Assembly (NCBI GenBank): GCA_003223995.1
Contig: QHYA01000244.1
Location: 1-5,519, forward strand
Reading direction: 5' to 3'
Source: Acidobacteriota bacterium
Lineage (GTDB): Bacteria; Acidobacteriota; Polarisedimenticolia; QHYA01
Length of the DNA stretch: 5,519 bases
The translations under genes were made by a program, and so were the position numbers. This document shows positions 1 through 5,519 of the stretch, in pieces (positions within the stretch are counted from its first letter, which is position 1; each line of letters begins with the position of its first letter). A model generated the notes under the pieces. It made no database searches. It was not told the origin of the DNA and saw only the letters and a list, made by a program, of their open reading frames with translations.

Positions 1-325
1 AGGAGACATCTCCTGCCACTGAAAGCCGTGGATCGTAGTACAGGCGTCTTCCCAACTCGACTTTCTCTCGCGTGACCGAGTTATCGGCAGGCGCCTGCAG
101 ATCTTCCGACAGGCCAAGGGGGATGTTCACCTTCCAGCCGGCCGTCTGGGCCGGGGCGGCTTTGGCCGCCCCGGTCAGCTTGGGCGCCGGGGAGGACTTC
201 GGCTCTTGCGGCGCTCCGGCGCTCTCCTCTCCGGCTGACACGCCACGGCCTGGGCCGAGCAGAAGTAAGAGGGTCAAAGCGTGACCCCGAAAGATCAAAG
301 TGCCCGCCGATCTTTTCTTCAGCAT
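1..325 (-). CDS. Dihaem cytochrome-c peroxidase / MauG family protein, N-terminal part (runs off left edge)
   Basis: The 108 visible residues are a secreted N-terminus plus the start of a CCP/MauG domain. Residues 1-31 form a signal peptide: MLKK basic start, hydrophobic run ALTLLLLLG (16-24), likely cleavage after VSA (29-31). There is no lipobox Cys. An Ala/Pro/Lys-rich linker follows (about 32-62), then the family's opening pattern: IPLGL (68-72), PADN (79-82), VTREKVELGRRLYYDPRLS (84-102). In relatives this is followed almost at once by the first CxxCH haem site, which would lie beyond the edge. Family members reduce H2O2 in the periplasm with cytochrome c electrons, or act as MauG-like oxidases; the fragment cannot separate these. 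The ATG at 325 is chosen because a Shine-Dalgarno precedes it and it gives the full signal peptide. The gene lies 91 bp downstream of the aquaporin on the same strand. The family call is firm; the exact reaction is not. Confidence 0.85.
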   Translation of the reverse strand, partial: MLKKRSAGTLIFRGHALTLLLLLGPGRGVSAGEESAGAPQEPKSSPAPKLTGAAKAAPAQTAGWKVNIPLGLSEDLQAPADNSVTREKVELGRRLYYDPRLSVAGDVS

Positions 326-334
326 GAATGACTT

Positions 335-341
335 CCCTCCT
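335..341 (-). promoter_or_regulatory. Ribosome binding site of the peroxidase gene
   Basis: On the minus strand AGGAGGG lies 9 bases before the ATG at 325. It decides the start over an alternative open frame starting further upstream in another phase. A short GC-rich inverted repeat (341-354) abuts it. Confidence 0.7.
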
Positions 342-354
342 GCGCGTTCGCGCA
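341..354. repeat. Short perfect inverted repeat next to the peroxidase RBS
   Basis: TGCGCG-TT-CGCGCA reads as a perfect palindrome. As RNA it could form a 5-bp hairpin with a 4-base loop directly 5' of the peroxidase Shine-Dalgarno. There is no U-run after it in the direction of transcription, so it is not an intrinsic terminator. It may be chance in GC-rich DNA. No other convincing terminator is visible in the 91 bp between the two minus-strand genes, so co-transcription is possible. Confidence 0.3.
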
Positions 355-416
355 TCGAGCAAATATTTCTGAAAATTCCGGCCGACCGGGTTCTCCAAAC
401 CTTCGAGCCCCGAACC

Positions 417-1097
417 TCAATCGCGCTCGTCGAGCACAAGGTTCGCATAGATGAGGGCCGCTGCGGCCCCGCCGATCATCGGGGCGATCCAGAAGATCCA
501 GTGGTCGGTCCAGAAGCCCGAGGCGAGGGCCGCGCCGAAGGCGCGGGCCGGGTTCATGGCCGCTCCTGTCAGAGGACCGCCCATCAGGATGTCCATGAGG
601 ACGGCGAGGCCGATGCCGAAGCCCCCGATCTTCGGCGCGCGCTTGTCCACCGCCGTTCCCCAGACCGCTGTCACCAGGAAGAACGTCAGCACGAGCTCGA
701 CCAGAACGCCGCCGAGAACCGTGATGTCCGGGCTCAGACCGGCCGCTCCGAGATGAACGGGGTCCCAGGTCCTGTTGGGGATGATGGAGCGGAGAACAAA
801 GCTCGCCACCACTGCGCCGACGAGTTGAGAGATCCAATATGCGACGGCCGAGCCAATCTTTTGCTTTCCCGTGACGAGGAAGCCGAAGGTGACCGCCGGG
901 TTGAAATGCGCGCCGGAGACCGCCCCCAGCGCCGAGATCATGACAGCGAGAGCCAGACCGTGGGCCACTGCGATGGTCAGCAGCGAACCTCCCGGCATGC
1001 CGGATGCCTGCTGGGCGCAGATCGCCCCCTGGCCGATGAGACAGAGCGTGAAGGTTCCGAGGAACTCGGCCCAGTACGACTTCGCTCCCTGATCCAT
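417..1097 (-). CDS. Aquaporin (MIP family), TIP-like selectivity filter
   Basis: A 226-residue inner-membrane water channel of usual family length. Six hydrophobic helices can be placed at about 8-28, 38-60, 82-104, 125-148, 158-176 and 198-222, with the two pore half-helices between them. Both NPA motifs are intact: GAHFNPAVT (N66-A68) and GAAMNPARAFG (N182-A184). The family glutamates of helices 1 and 4 are present (E11 in AEFLGT, E134). A186 follows the second NPAR where glycerol facilitators have Asp, and F202-W203 is the water-channel pair, so a glycerol facilitator is unlikely. By alignment from memory with AqpZ, the aromatic/Arg filter is H46, I170, A179, R185, as in some plant TIPs, which can pass ammonia or H2O2. 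The start at 1097 is set by a strong Shine-Dalgarno; an in-frame ATG at 1190 would add a polar, non-conserved 31-residue extension. The gene is divergent from the kinase gene and upstream of the peroxidase. Confidence 0.95.
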   Translation of the reverse strand: MDQGAKSYWAEFLGTFTLCLIGQGAICAQQASGMPGGSLLTIAVAHGLALAVMISALGAVSGAHFNPAVTFGFLVTGKQKIGSAVAYWISQLVGAVVASFVLRSIIPNRTWDPVHLGAAGLSPDITVLGGVLVELVLTFFLVTAVWGTAVDKRAPKIGGFGIGLAVLMDILMGGPLTGAAMNPARAFGAALASGFWTDHWIFWIAPMIGGAAAALIYANLVLDERD

Positions 1098-1101
1098 ACG
1101 A

Positions 1102-1109
1102 CCCTCCTT
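1102..1109 (-). promoter_or_regulatory. Ribosome binding site of the aquaporin gene
   Basis: AAGGAGGG on the minus strand, 4 bases before the ATG at 1097, is a near-perfect anti-16S match. It is the reason to reject the longer in-frame start at 1190. Confidence 0.8.
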
Positions 1110-1254
1110 GGGAAGTGAGTGCCAAAACGGTTCAGTGCAGCGAAGGACGCCCTCTGCGCCCCCCGAACGACCTTGTCCATCATCACTCATTCATCCCGTT
1201 TGGCGACGTCTCCCACTGACTAAGCGCCCCACGGTCAGGCGCGATCTCCAAACC

Positions 1255-1272
1255 GTCGCCTGGAACGGCGAC
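1255..1272. repeat. Inverted repeat GTCGCC-N6-GGCGAC
   Basis: Perfect 6-bp arms at 1255-1260 and 1267-1272 around TGGAAC. It could be a protein-binding site or a weak hairpin. There is no T-run to make it a terminator. The right arm's GGCGAC recurs at 1202-1207. In GC-rich DNA such pairs also arise by chance. Confidence 0.3.
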
Positions 1273-1313
1273 TTGCTATCACTTGCAAGATCAGCATGTC
1301 AAGGTAGCGTTCG

Positions 1314-1326
1314 CTCTACTGTAGAG
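1314..1326. promoter_or_regulatory. Perfect palindrome, operator-like
   Basis: CTCTAC-T-GTAGAG has perfect 6-bp arms around one base. Its right end is 5 bp from the proposed -35 box of the kinase gene, a place where a dimeric regulator could act. I cannot name the regulator: the CTAC/GTAG core loosely recalls BlaI/CopY-type operators, but that is only a resemblance. Confidence 0.4.
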
Positions 1327-1331
1327 TTCTC

Positions 1332-1360
1332 TTTACTGCCTCCCGCGCTTCCGATACACT
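1332..1360 (+). promoter_or_regulatory. Putative sigma70-type promoter of the kinase gene
   Basis: TTTACT (1332-1337) and TACACT (1355-1360) each match four of six consensus positions and are separated by 17 bp. Transcription would start near 1367, giving a leader of about 27 bases that contains the ribosome binding site. This is based on pattern only. Confidence 0.4.
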
Positions 1361-1383
1361 CAACGCTCCCCAAAACTTCATGT

Positions 1384-1388
1384 GGGAG
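1384..1388 (+). promoter_or_regulatory. Ribosome binding site of the kinase gene
   Basis: GGGAG lies 5 bases before the ATG at 1394. The protein then begins MIGTTLSSRYEL, with the kinase fold starting at about residue 10, the normal position for this family, so the start is well supported. Confidence 0.65.
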
Positions 1389-1393
1389 CCTGC

Positions 1394-4300
1394 ATGATCG
1401 GAACCACGCTTTCCAGCCGGTACGAGCTCGTCTCCGAGCTGGGCCGGGGCGGGATGGGGGTCGTTTACCGCGCGATCGATCCCGTCCTCAACCGCGAGGT
1501 CGCGATCAAGCTGATCCCCCCGACGGCGCTGAGCCCCGAGCTGGAGACGCGCTTCCGCAGCGAAGCCAAGTTCGTCGCGCAGATGGATCACCCGGCCATC
1601 GTCCCGATCTACGACATGGGCAGCCACGAGGGCTCTCTTTTCTTCGTGATGGCCATCATCAAGGGGACCAGCCTCCGGCCGTTTCTGCGCGACCGCTCGC
1701 TGTCCCTGGGGGACGCCCTCGACATCGGCATCCACGTCGCAGAGGCCCTCGACTACAGCCACTCTCGAGGAGTGATCCACCGCGACATCAAGCCGGAAAA
1801 CATCATGGTGTCCCGCGAGGAGGGAGGTGGGCTCCGGGTGAGGGTCATGGACTTCGGCCTGGCCAAGGCCTCCACCGAGCCGGGGATCACCCGAACCGGC
1901 AGTCTCCTCGGGAGCATGGGGTATCTGAGCCCCGAGCAGGTCGTTTCCAAGGACGTCGATCCCCGCTCGGATATCTACTCGCTCGGCACCGTGCTTTACG
2001 AATGCGTCACCGGGATTCTCCCCTTCACGGGCGAGCTGCAGTCGATCCTGTACCGGATCGTCCACGAGGCTCCCCAGCCTCCGCGTTCCCTGGGCGTTGA
2101 CATCGACGAGGAGCTCGAGCGGATCATCCTTTCCTGCCTATCGAAGGACCCTGCCCAGCGCCCGCAGAAGGCGCGCGATCTCGCGACAACGCTCACCCAG
2201 TATCGCTCTCGGGTGCCGGACAGCGTGCGGACCCGGACGGTCATGATCGCGGGGGCGGTCAGGCCCCGGGCATCGTCTCCGTTCGTCGGCCGCGAGAAGG
2301 AGCTGGCGGAGCTCCAGGGGCGGCTCAACATGGCAGTCCAGGGGGAATGCCACTTTGCTGTCGTGGGCGGCGAGCAGGGGATCGGCAAGAGCCGCCTGCT
2401 TGACGAGATCGAGAACCTCGCCCGGGCCCGCAAGATCCGCGTCCTGCACGGGAAGTTCGTCGAGCAGGACCGAGCCTTCCCCTACCACGGTTTCTGCGAG
2501 GCCATCCAGGAATTCTTCCGCCCCGGTGACGCTTCGGATTCCGGTCACGCGGCTGTGGATTTCTCGGATCTGGCCGACGACCTGATCTCGCTGTTCCCCA
2601 CGCTGAGCGAGGTCACGGAGATCCGATCGGCGGCGAGCGGCTCCAGGATCGGCGGCGACGCCGGTTCGCGAGCGCCCGAGAACCGGACTGAAGTCTTCGA
2701 GCTCCTCGCAAGGACTCTGGCGCGGCTTTCCCACGGGCAGCCGGTCGTCCTGCTGTTCGAGGACCTGCACGCGGCAGAGGTGTCTCTCGAGGCCCTTCAG
2801 TACATCGTGCGGCGCCTCGGACCGACACCGACCTTCATCCTGGGGACCTATCGCTCCACCGAGGTCGGCCGGGGCCATCCGTTGGCACAGATGCTCGCGA
2901 GCTTTCAGGGGGACAGACGGTTCCTCTCCATCACCCTGGGGCCTCTTTCGCCATCGGAGCACCGGCAGCTTCTGGAACGGGTCGTCGGCGGGAAGAAGCT
3001 CGCGGATGACCTGGTAAGCCGGCTGTACGAGGCGACGGAGGGGAACCCGTTCTTCACGAAGGAGCTGGTCCGGTCCCTGCTGGAGTCCGGTGGGATTTCC
3101 AGCGACACGAGGGGCGCCTGGAACCTCTCCGGCGGGGCCGCCCTCTCCGTCGAGTCATTGCCCGCGACGATTCAGCAAGCCGTGGAGAACCGGATCGAGC
3201 GCCTGCCGGAGGATCTGCGTGAGGTCCTCTTCGTGGCCTCGGTCATCGGCAAGACGTTCGATTTCCGCGACCTGGAGGCCCTCGCGGAGGTGGAGGGGGA
3301 TCTCGAGGATGCCGTGGACCGGCTCGTGCGCGAAGGGCTCATCGAGGAAGCCCGCAAGGCGCGAGGGCTCCGGCTCGCCTTCTCGAGCGGTGTCGTGCGG
3401 GAAGTCCTCTACGCGGGTCTGCCCCGGCGCAAGCGCCGGTCGCTTCACCGGAAGTACGGAGCCCTCCTCGAGCAGCGTCACGCCGGCCGGCTCGAGCGGG
3501 TCTATCCCGACCTGGTTTACCACTTCTCCGAAGCCGACGTTCCCGAGAAGACCGTCGAGTACGGCCTGAAGCTGGCGAGGAACCTCCTCAGCGCCTTCAG
3601 TCCGGATGAAGCGCTTCGCTCAGCGAAGGCGGCGCTGGAGTTCCTCGATGAGGAGTGGGAAGGAGACCGCTCGATCGAAGGAGAAGCGCGCCTGCTCGTG
3701 GCGCAGGCCCACCGGATGCTGGGAGATCTCGAGGCGGCAATCCGGGAAGCGGACGCTTCCATCAGGATCTTCCGCCAGGAGCAGCGGCAGGAACAGCTCG
3801 TCGAGGCGCTCCTGCTCGCCGCCAGGATGGCTTGGCAGGGCAGGCGGGCCGAGGAGGCGGTCCGCTACCTGGAGCAGGGAATCTCGGAGGCTCAGAAGGC
3901 GGAAGAGACCGAGGCCCTCAGGGAGATGCTGTCCCTCGCGGCCACCATCGCCAACCTTCGGGCGGAGTACGACAAGGCAAACCAGTTCCTGGAGGCACTC
4001 GAGAAGCTCAAGCCCTCGGTGTCAGAAGGGCCGTCGAGGGAGGAGATGCGGGGCGGGCGACTGGTGGTTGCTCTCACGAACCTCGTGCCCTCGCTCGATC
4101 CGACCAGCGCGGTCTACGACGAGCAGGTCGAAGTCGTCTCGAACGTCTTCGAGACCCTCCTCTCCACGGACGATCAAGGGAACCTCGTTCCGCACCTCTG
4201 CGACCGGTGGGAGGCAGGAGAAAGAGGGAGAAGCTTTGTCTTCACGCTGCGCGAGGACGTGCGGTTTCACGACGGCGAGCCCCTGACCGCCGGGGAGGTC

Positions 4301-5519
4301 AAGCGCTGCTTCGAGGACAGCATTCGCCGCTGCCGGAACGAGCTGCCCGCCGCCCTCTCCGCCGTCCGGGGAGTGAACGACTTTCTGGAGGAGAGGGCGC
4401 AGGAAGTCGCCGGGATCAAAATCGTCTCCTCCGGGAAGCTCGAGGTCCACCTCGACGAGCCGCTTCCAATCTATCCCGCCCTCCTCAGCGAGCTGAAGAC
4501 GGCCATCGCGCGGCCGGCCTCCGGTGACGGAGGCTGCGGCATGCGCACCATCGGGACAGGGCCCTTCCGGATCGTGACGCACGAACGGGACCGGATCATT
4601 CTCGAGCGAAACGCCGACTACTGTAAATCATGCAAAGCGAACATCGACGCCCTGGAGTTCAGGCCCGGGCTGAGCAGCGCGGCGCTCGCCTCCGGGCTGC
4701 GGTCCGGACAGATCGACCTGTGCCACAAGCTTCCGCCGAATGATCTCGAGGAGATCCTCCGGGACCCCCGGTTTCGAAGACGGATGGTCGAGGTCCCGGG
4801 GAAGAACACGTTCTTCCTGCTCTTCAACACTCTCACGGGGCCGACGGTACGGGACAGGACCCTCCGGCGTGTCCTTTCCGGAGTCGTGCGGACCCGCGAT
4901 CTCGTCTGGCAAACGCTGGGAGCTCTCGCAGAGCCGGCGGCCTGTTTCATTCCGCCCGGCCTGCTGGGTCACGATCCTGGAAGGCGGAGACGCGTCCTGA
5001 GCCGCGAGGAGGCGCTCGAGATTCTCGCCACGGCGGGCGGGACGCGTCCCATCACACTCAGTGCCGTCGTCTCTCCTGCAAGTCGGGACCGCTACAGCTC
5101 GCTGCTGGAGGCGCTCGTCTCCGCCTGGGTGGAGATCGGCGTGCAAGTGACGCTCGAGACTCCCGGGATCGACGTCATTCATGAGGCACTGAAGAGGATC
5201 GATTCGATCGACTTGATGTTCATAGGTTTCGTTCCCGACTACGACGATCCCGACACTTTCACCCACGTCTTCAATTCTCGGACCGGGATCTACAGGAAGT
5301 TCTTCTCATCGCCGGAATCGGACGAGTTGCTCCAGAGGGCCCGGACTGACACCCGGCCGGCCATCCGGGAGGCCCTGTACCGGGAGTTCGAAACCCTCCT
5401 CGAGGAGAACGGCGCCGTCATCCCCCTTTTCCACGACATCAATTACCGCGTCCCCGGCCCGAAGGTCCACGGCCTCAAGCTGCAAAGCAGTCCTCCATAC
5501 GTGAACTACTCGGGAATCA
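1394..5519 (+). CDS. Ser/Thr protein kinase - STAND ATPase - TPR - SBP_bac_5 fusion protein (C-terminus beyond right edge)
   Basis: One frame is open for 1375 codons with no stop before the edge. Kinase domain (about 10-268): Gly loop GRGGMG (17-22), Lys39 in VAIK, alphaC Glu57, HRD (129-131), Asn136, DFG (153-155), SPE (179-181) and helix-F Asp193. All catalytic residues are present, and the HRD Arg plus Thr/Ser at 166-174 suggest activation by loop phosphorylation. AAA_16/STAND ATPase (about 296-500): FVGRE (297-301), Walker A GEQGIGKS (326-333), Walker B VVLLFED (451-457), GTYRSTE (484-490). A winged-helix-like segment follows (about 590-675), then TPR-like helical repeats (about 720-874). 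SBP_bac_5 module (about 887-1375): start GGRLVVALTNLVPSLDP, signature W939 through LREDVRFHDG (952-961), GTGPF (1054-1058), LLFNT (1141-1145) and a C-terminal VIPLFHDINYRV. Relatives of this fold end soon after, so perhaps only tens of residues are missing. No signal peptide or membrane helix is seen, so a cytoplasmic signalling protein is inferred. The ligand and targets are unknown. Confidence 0.93.
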   Translation, partial: MIGTTLSSRYELVSELGRGGMGVVYRAIDPVLNREVAIKLIPPTALSPELETRFRSEAKFVAQMDHPAIVPIYDMGSHEGSLFFVMAIIKGTSLRPFLRDRSLSLGDALDIGIHVAEALDYSHSRGVIHRDIKPENIMVSREEGGGLRVRVMDFGLAKASTEPGITRTGSLLGSMGYLSPEQVVSKDVDPRSDIYSLGTVLYECVTGILPFTGELQSILYRIVHEAPQPPRSLGVDIDEELERIILSCLSKDPAQRPQKARDLATTLTQYRSRVPDSVRTRTVMIAGAVRPRASSPFVGREKELAELQGRLNMAVQGECHFAVVGGEQGIGKSRLLDEIENLARARKIRVLHGKFVEQDRAFPYHGFCEAIQEFFRPGDASDSGHAAVDFSDLADDLISLFPTLSEVTEIRSAASGSRIGGDAGSRAPENRTEVFELLARTLARLSHGQPVVLLFEDLHAAEVSLEALQYIVRRLGPTPTFILGTYRSTEVGRGHPLAQMLASFQGDRRFLSITLGPLSPSEHRQLLERVVGGKKLADDLVSRLYEATEGNPFFTKELVRSLLESGGISSDTRGAWNLSGGAALSVESLPATIQQAVENRIERLPEDLREVLFVASVIGKTFDFRDLEALAEVEGDLEDAVDRLVREGLIEEARKARGLRLAFSSGVVREVLYAGLPRRKRRSLHRKYGALLEQRHAGRLERVYPDLVYHFSEADVPEKTVEYGLKLARNLLSAFSPDEALRSAKAALEFLDEEWEGDRSIEGEARLLVAQAHRMLGDLEAAIREADASIRIFRQEQRQEQLVEALLLAARMAWQGRRAEEAVRYLEQGISEAQKAEETEALREMLSLAATIANLRAEYDKANQFLEALEKLKPSVSEGPSREEMRGGRLVVALTNLVPSLDPTSAVYDEQVEVVSNVFETLLSTDDQGNLVPHLCDRWEAGERGRSFVFTLREDVRFHDGEPLTAGEVKRCFEDSIRRCRNELPAALSAVRGVNDFLEERAQEVAGIKIVSSGKLEVHLDEPLPIYPALLSELKTAIARPASGDGGCGMRTIGTGPFRIVTHERDRIILERNADYCKSCKANIDALEFRPGLSSAALASGLRSGQIDLCHKLPPNDLEEILRDPRFRRRMVEVPGKNTFFLLFNTLTGPTVRDRTLRRVLSGVVRTRDLVWQTLGALAEPAACFIPPGLLGHDPGRRRRVLSREEALEILATAGGTRPITLSAVVSPASRDRYSSLLEALVSAWVEIGVQVTLETPGIDVIHEALKRIDSIDLMFIGFVPDYDDPDTFTHVFNSRTGIYRKFFSSPESDELLQRARTDTRPAIREALYREFETLLEENGAVIPLFHDINYRVPGPKVHGLKLQSSPPYVNYSGI

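Larger units (their letters stand above)
1098..1393. other. Divergent intergenic region between aquaporin and kinase genes
   Basis: These 296 bp must hold the promoters of both divergent genes. Rightward, a promoter-like pair and an upstream palindrome are listed separately. Leftward, I find no convincing -35/-10 pair for the aquaporin. Other structure: two overlapping inverted repeats, CTGAC (1216-1220) with GTCAG (1234-1238) and GCGCC (1224-1228) with GGCGC (1238-1242), and a further GTCGCC/GGCGAC pair. The hexamer GGCGAC also occurs at 1202-1207. I see no small gene with a family resemblance here. Confidence 0.6.

Noticed and set aside
81..398. Minus-strand open frame (105 codons) with an ATG at 398, overlapping the peroxidase start
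   Set aside because: It is in a different phase from the frame that carries the signal peptide and the VELGRRLYYDPRLS motif, and lacks any recognisable feature.
380..416. Possible terminator hairpin after the aquaporin (GGTTC ... GAACC and smaller pairs)
   Set aside because: The stems are only 4-5 bp with long or competing loops, and no T-run follows on the minus strand.
300..1118. Long plus-strand open frame opposite the aquaporin (272 codons)
   Set aside because: Its translation is rich in Arg/Asp/Glu/Gly with no recognisable motif, and it lies antisense to a clear aquaporin. GC-rich coding DNA commonly leaves such open frames on the other strand.
1098..1190. In-frame N-terminal extension of the aquaporin starting at 1190
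   Set aside because: The extra 31 residues are polar and unlike the family, while AAGGAGGG directly precedes the ATG at 1097.
1150..1200. Candidate leftward promoter for the aquaporin (TGGACA on the minus strand near 1176)
   Set aside because: The hexamer resembles a -35 box, but no acceptable -10 element lies 16-18 bp downstream.
1108..2100. Plus-strand open frame (330 codons) overlapping the kinase start
   Set aside because: It is out of phase with the kinase frame; over the overlap its Arg/Pro/His-rich product is the expected frame-shifted reading of the kinase domain. It has no domain resemblance.
2138..2962. Minus-strand open frame (274 codons) opposite the ATPase region
   Set aside because: It is antisense to the conserved Walker A/B-containing ATPase, shows no family motif, and fits an antisense shadow.
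3950..4060. Possible gene boundary or frameshift between the TPR region and the SBP module
   Set aside because: Codon-by-codon reading shows one continuous frame through the junction, with no stop and no Shine-Dalgarno plus start giving a signal peptide for a separate SBP.

Overview
The window is high-GC bacterial DNA with three protein-coding genes and no RNA gene, mobile element or CRISPR array that I can see. A GC-rich genome, a very large Hanks-type Ser/Thr kinase with an accessory C-terminus, and a MauG-type dihaem peroxidase would fit Acidobacteriota or another kinase-rich Gram-negative lineage such as Myxococcota or Gemmatimonadota. That placement is an inference from gene content, not from a phylogenetic marker.

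Left part, minus strand (1-1097). A complete aquaporin gene (417-1097) is followed, 91 bp downstream on the same strand, by the start of a secreted cytochrome-c-peroxidase/MauG-family gene (1-325) that runs off the left edge just before its first haem motif. Both have strong Shine-Dalgarno sequences. The aquaporin's selectivity-filter residues look like those of plant tonoplast (TIP) aquaporins rather than AqpZ. A channel that may pass H2O2 beside an enzyme family that reduces H2O2 suggests, but does not prove, a shared peroxide-handling role.

Middle (1098-1393). A divergent intergenic region separates the aquaporin from the kinase gene. It holds a plausible sigma70-type promoter for the rightward gene (1332-1360), with a perfect 6-1-6 palindrome (1314-1326) just upstream, plus weaker inverted repeats.

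Right part, plus strand (1394 to the right edge). One reading frame, unbroken for 1375 codons and still open at the edge, encodes a multidomain signalling protein: a Hanks-type kinase with all catalytic residues, a STAND-like AAA_16 P-loop ATPase, a winged-helix and TPR-like helical region, and a nearly full-length SBP_bac_5 (OppA/DppA-type) solute-binding module. No signal peptide or membrane segment is visible, so a domain normally found outside the membrane appears to sit in the cytoplasm as the input or output module of a kinase. This is the most unusual item in the window.
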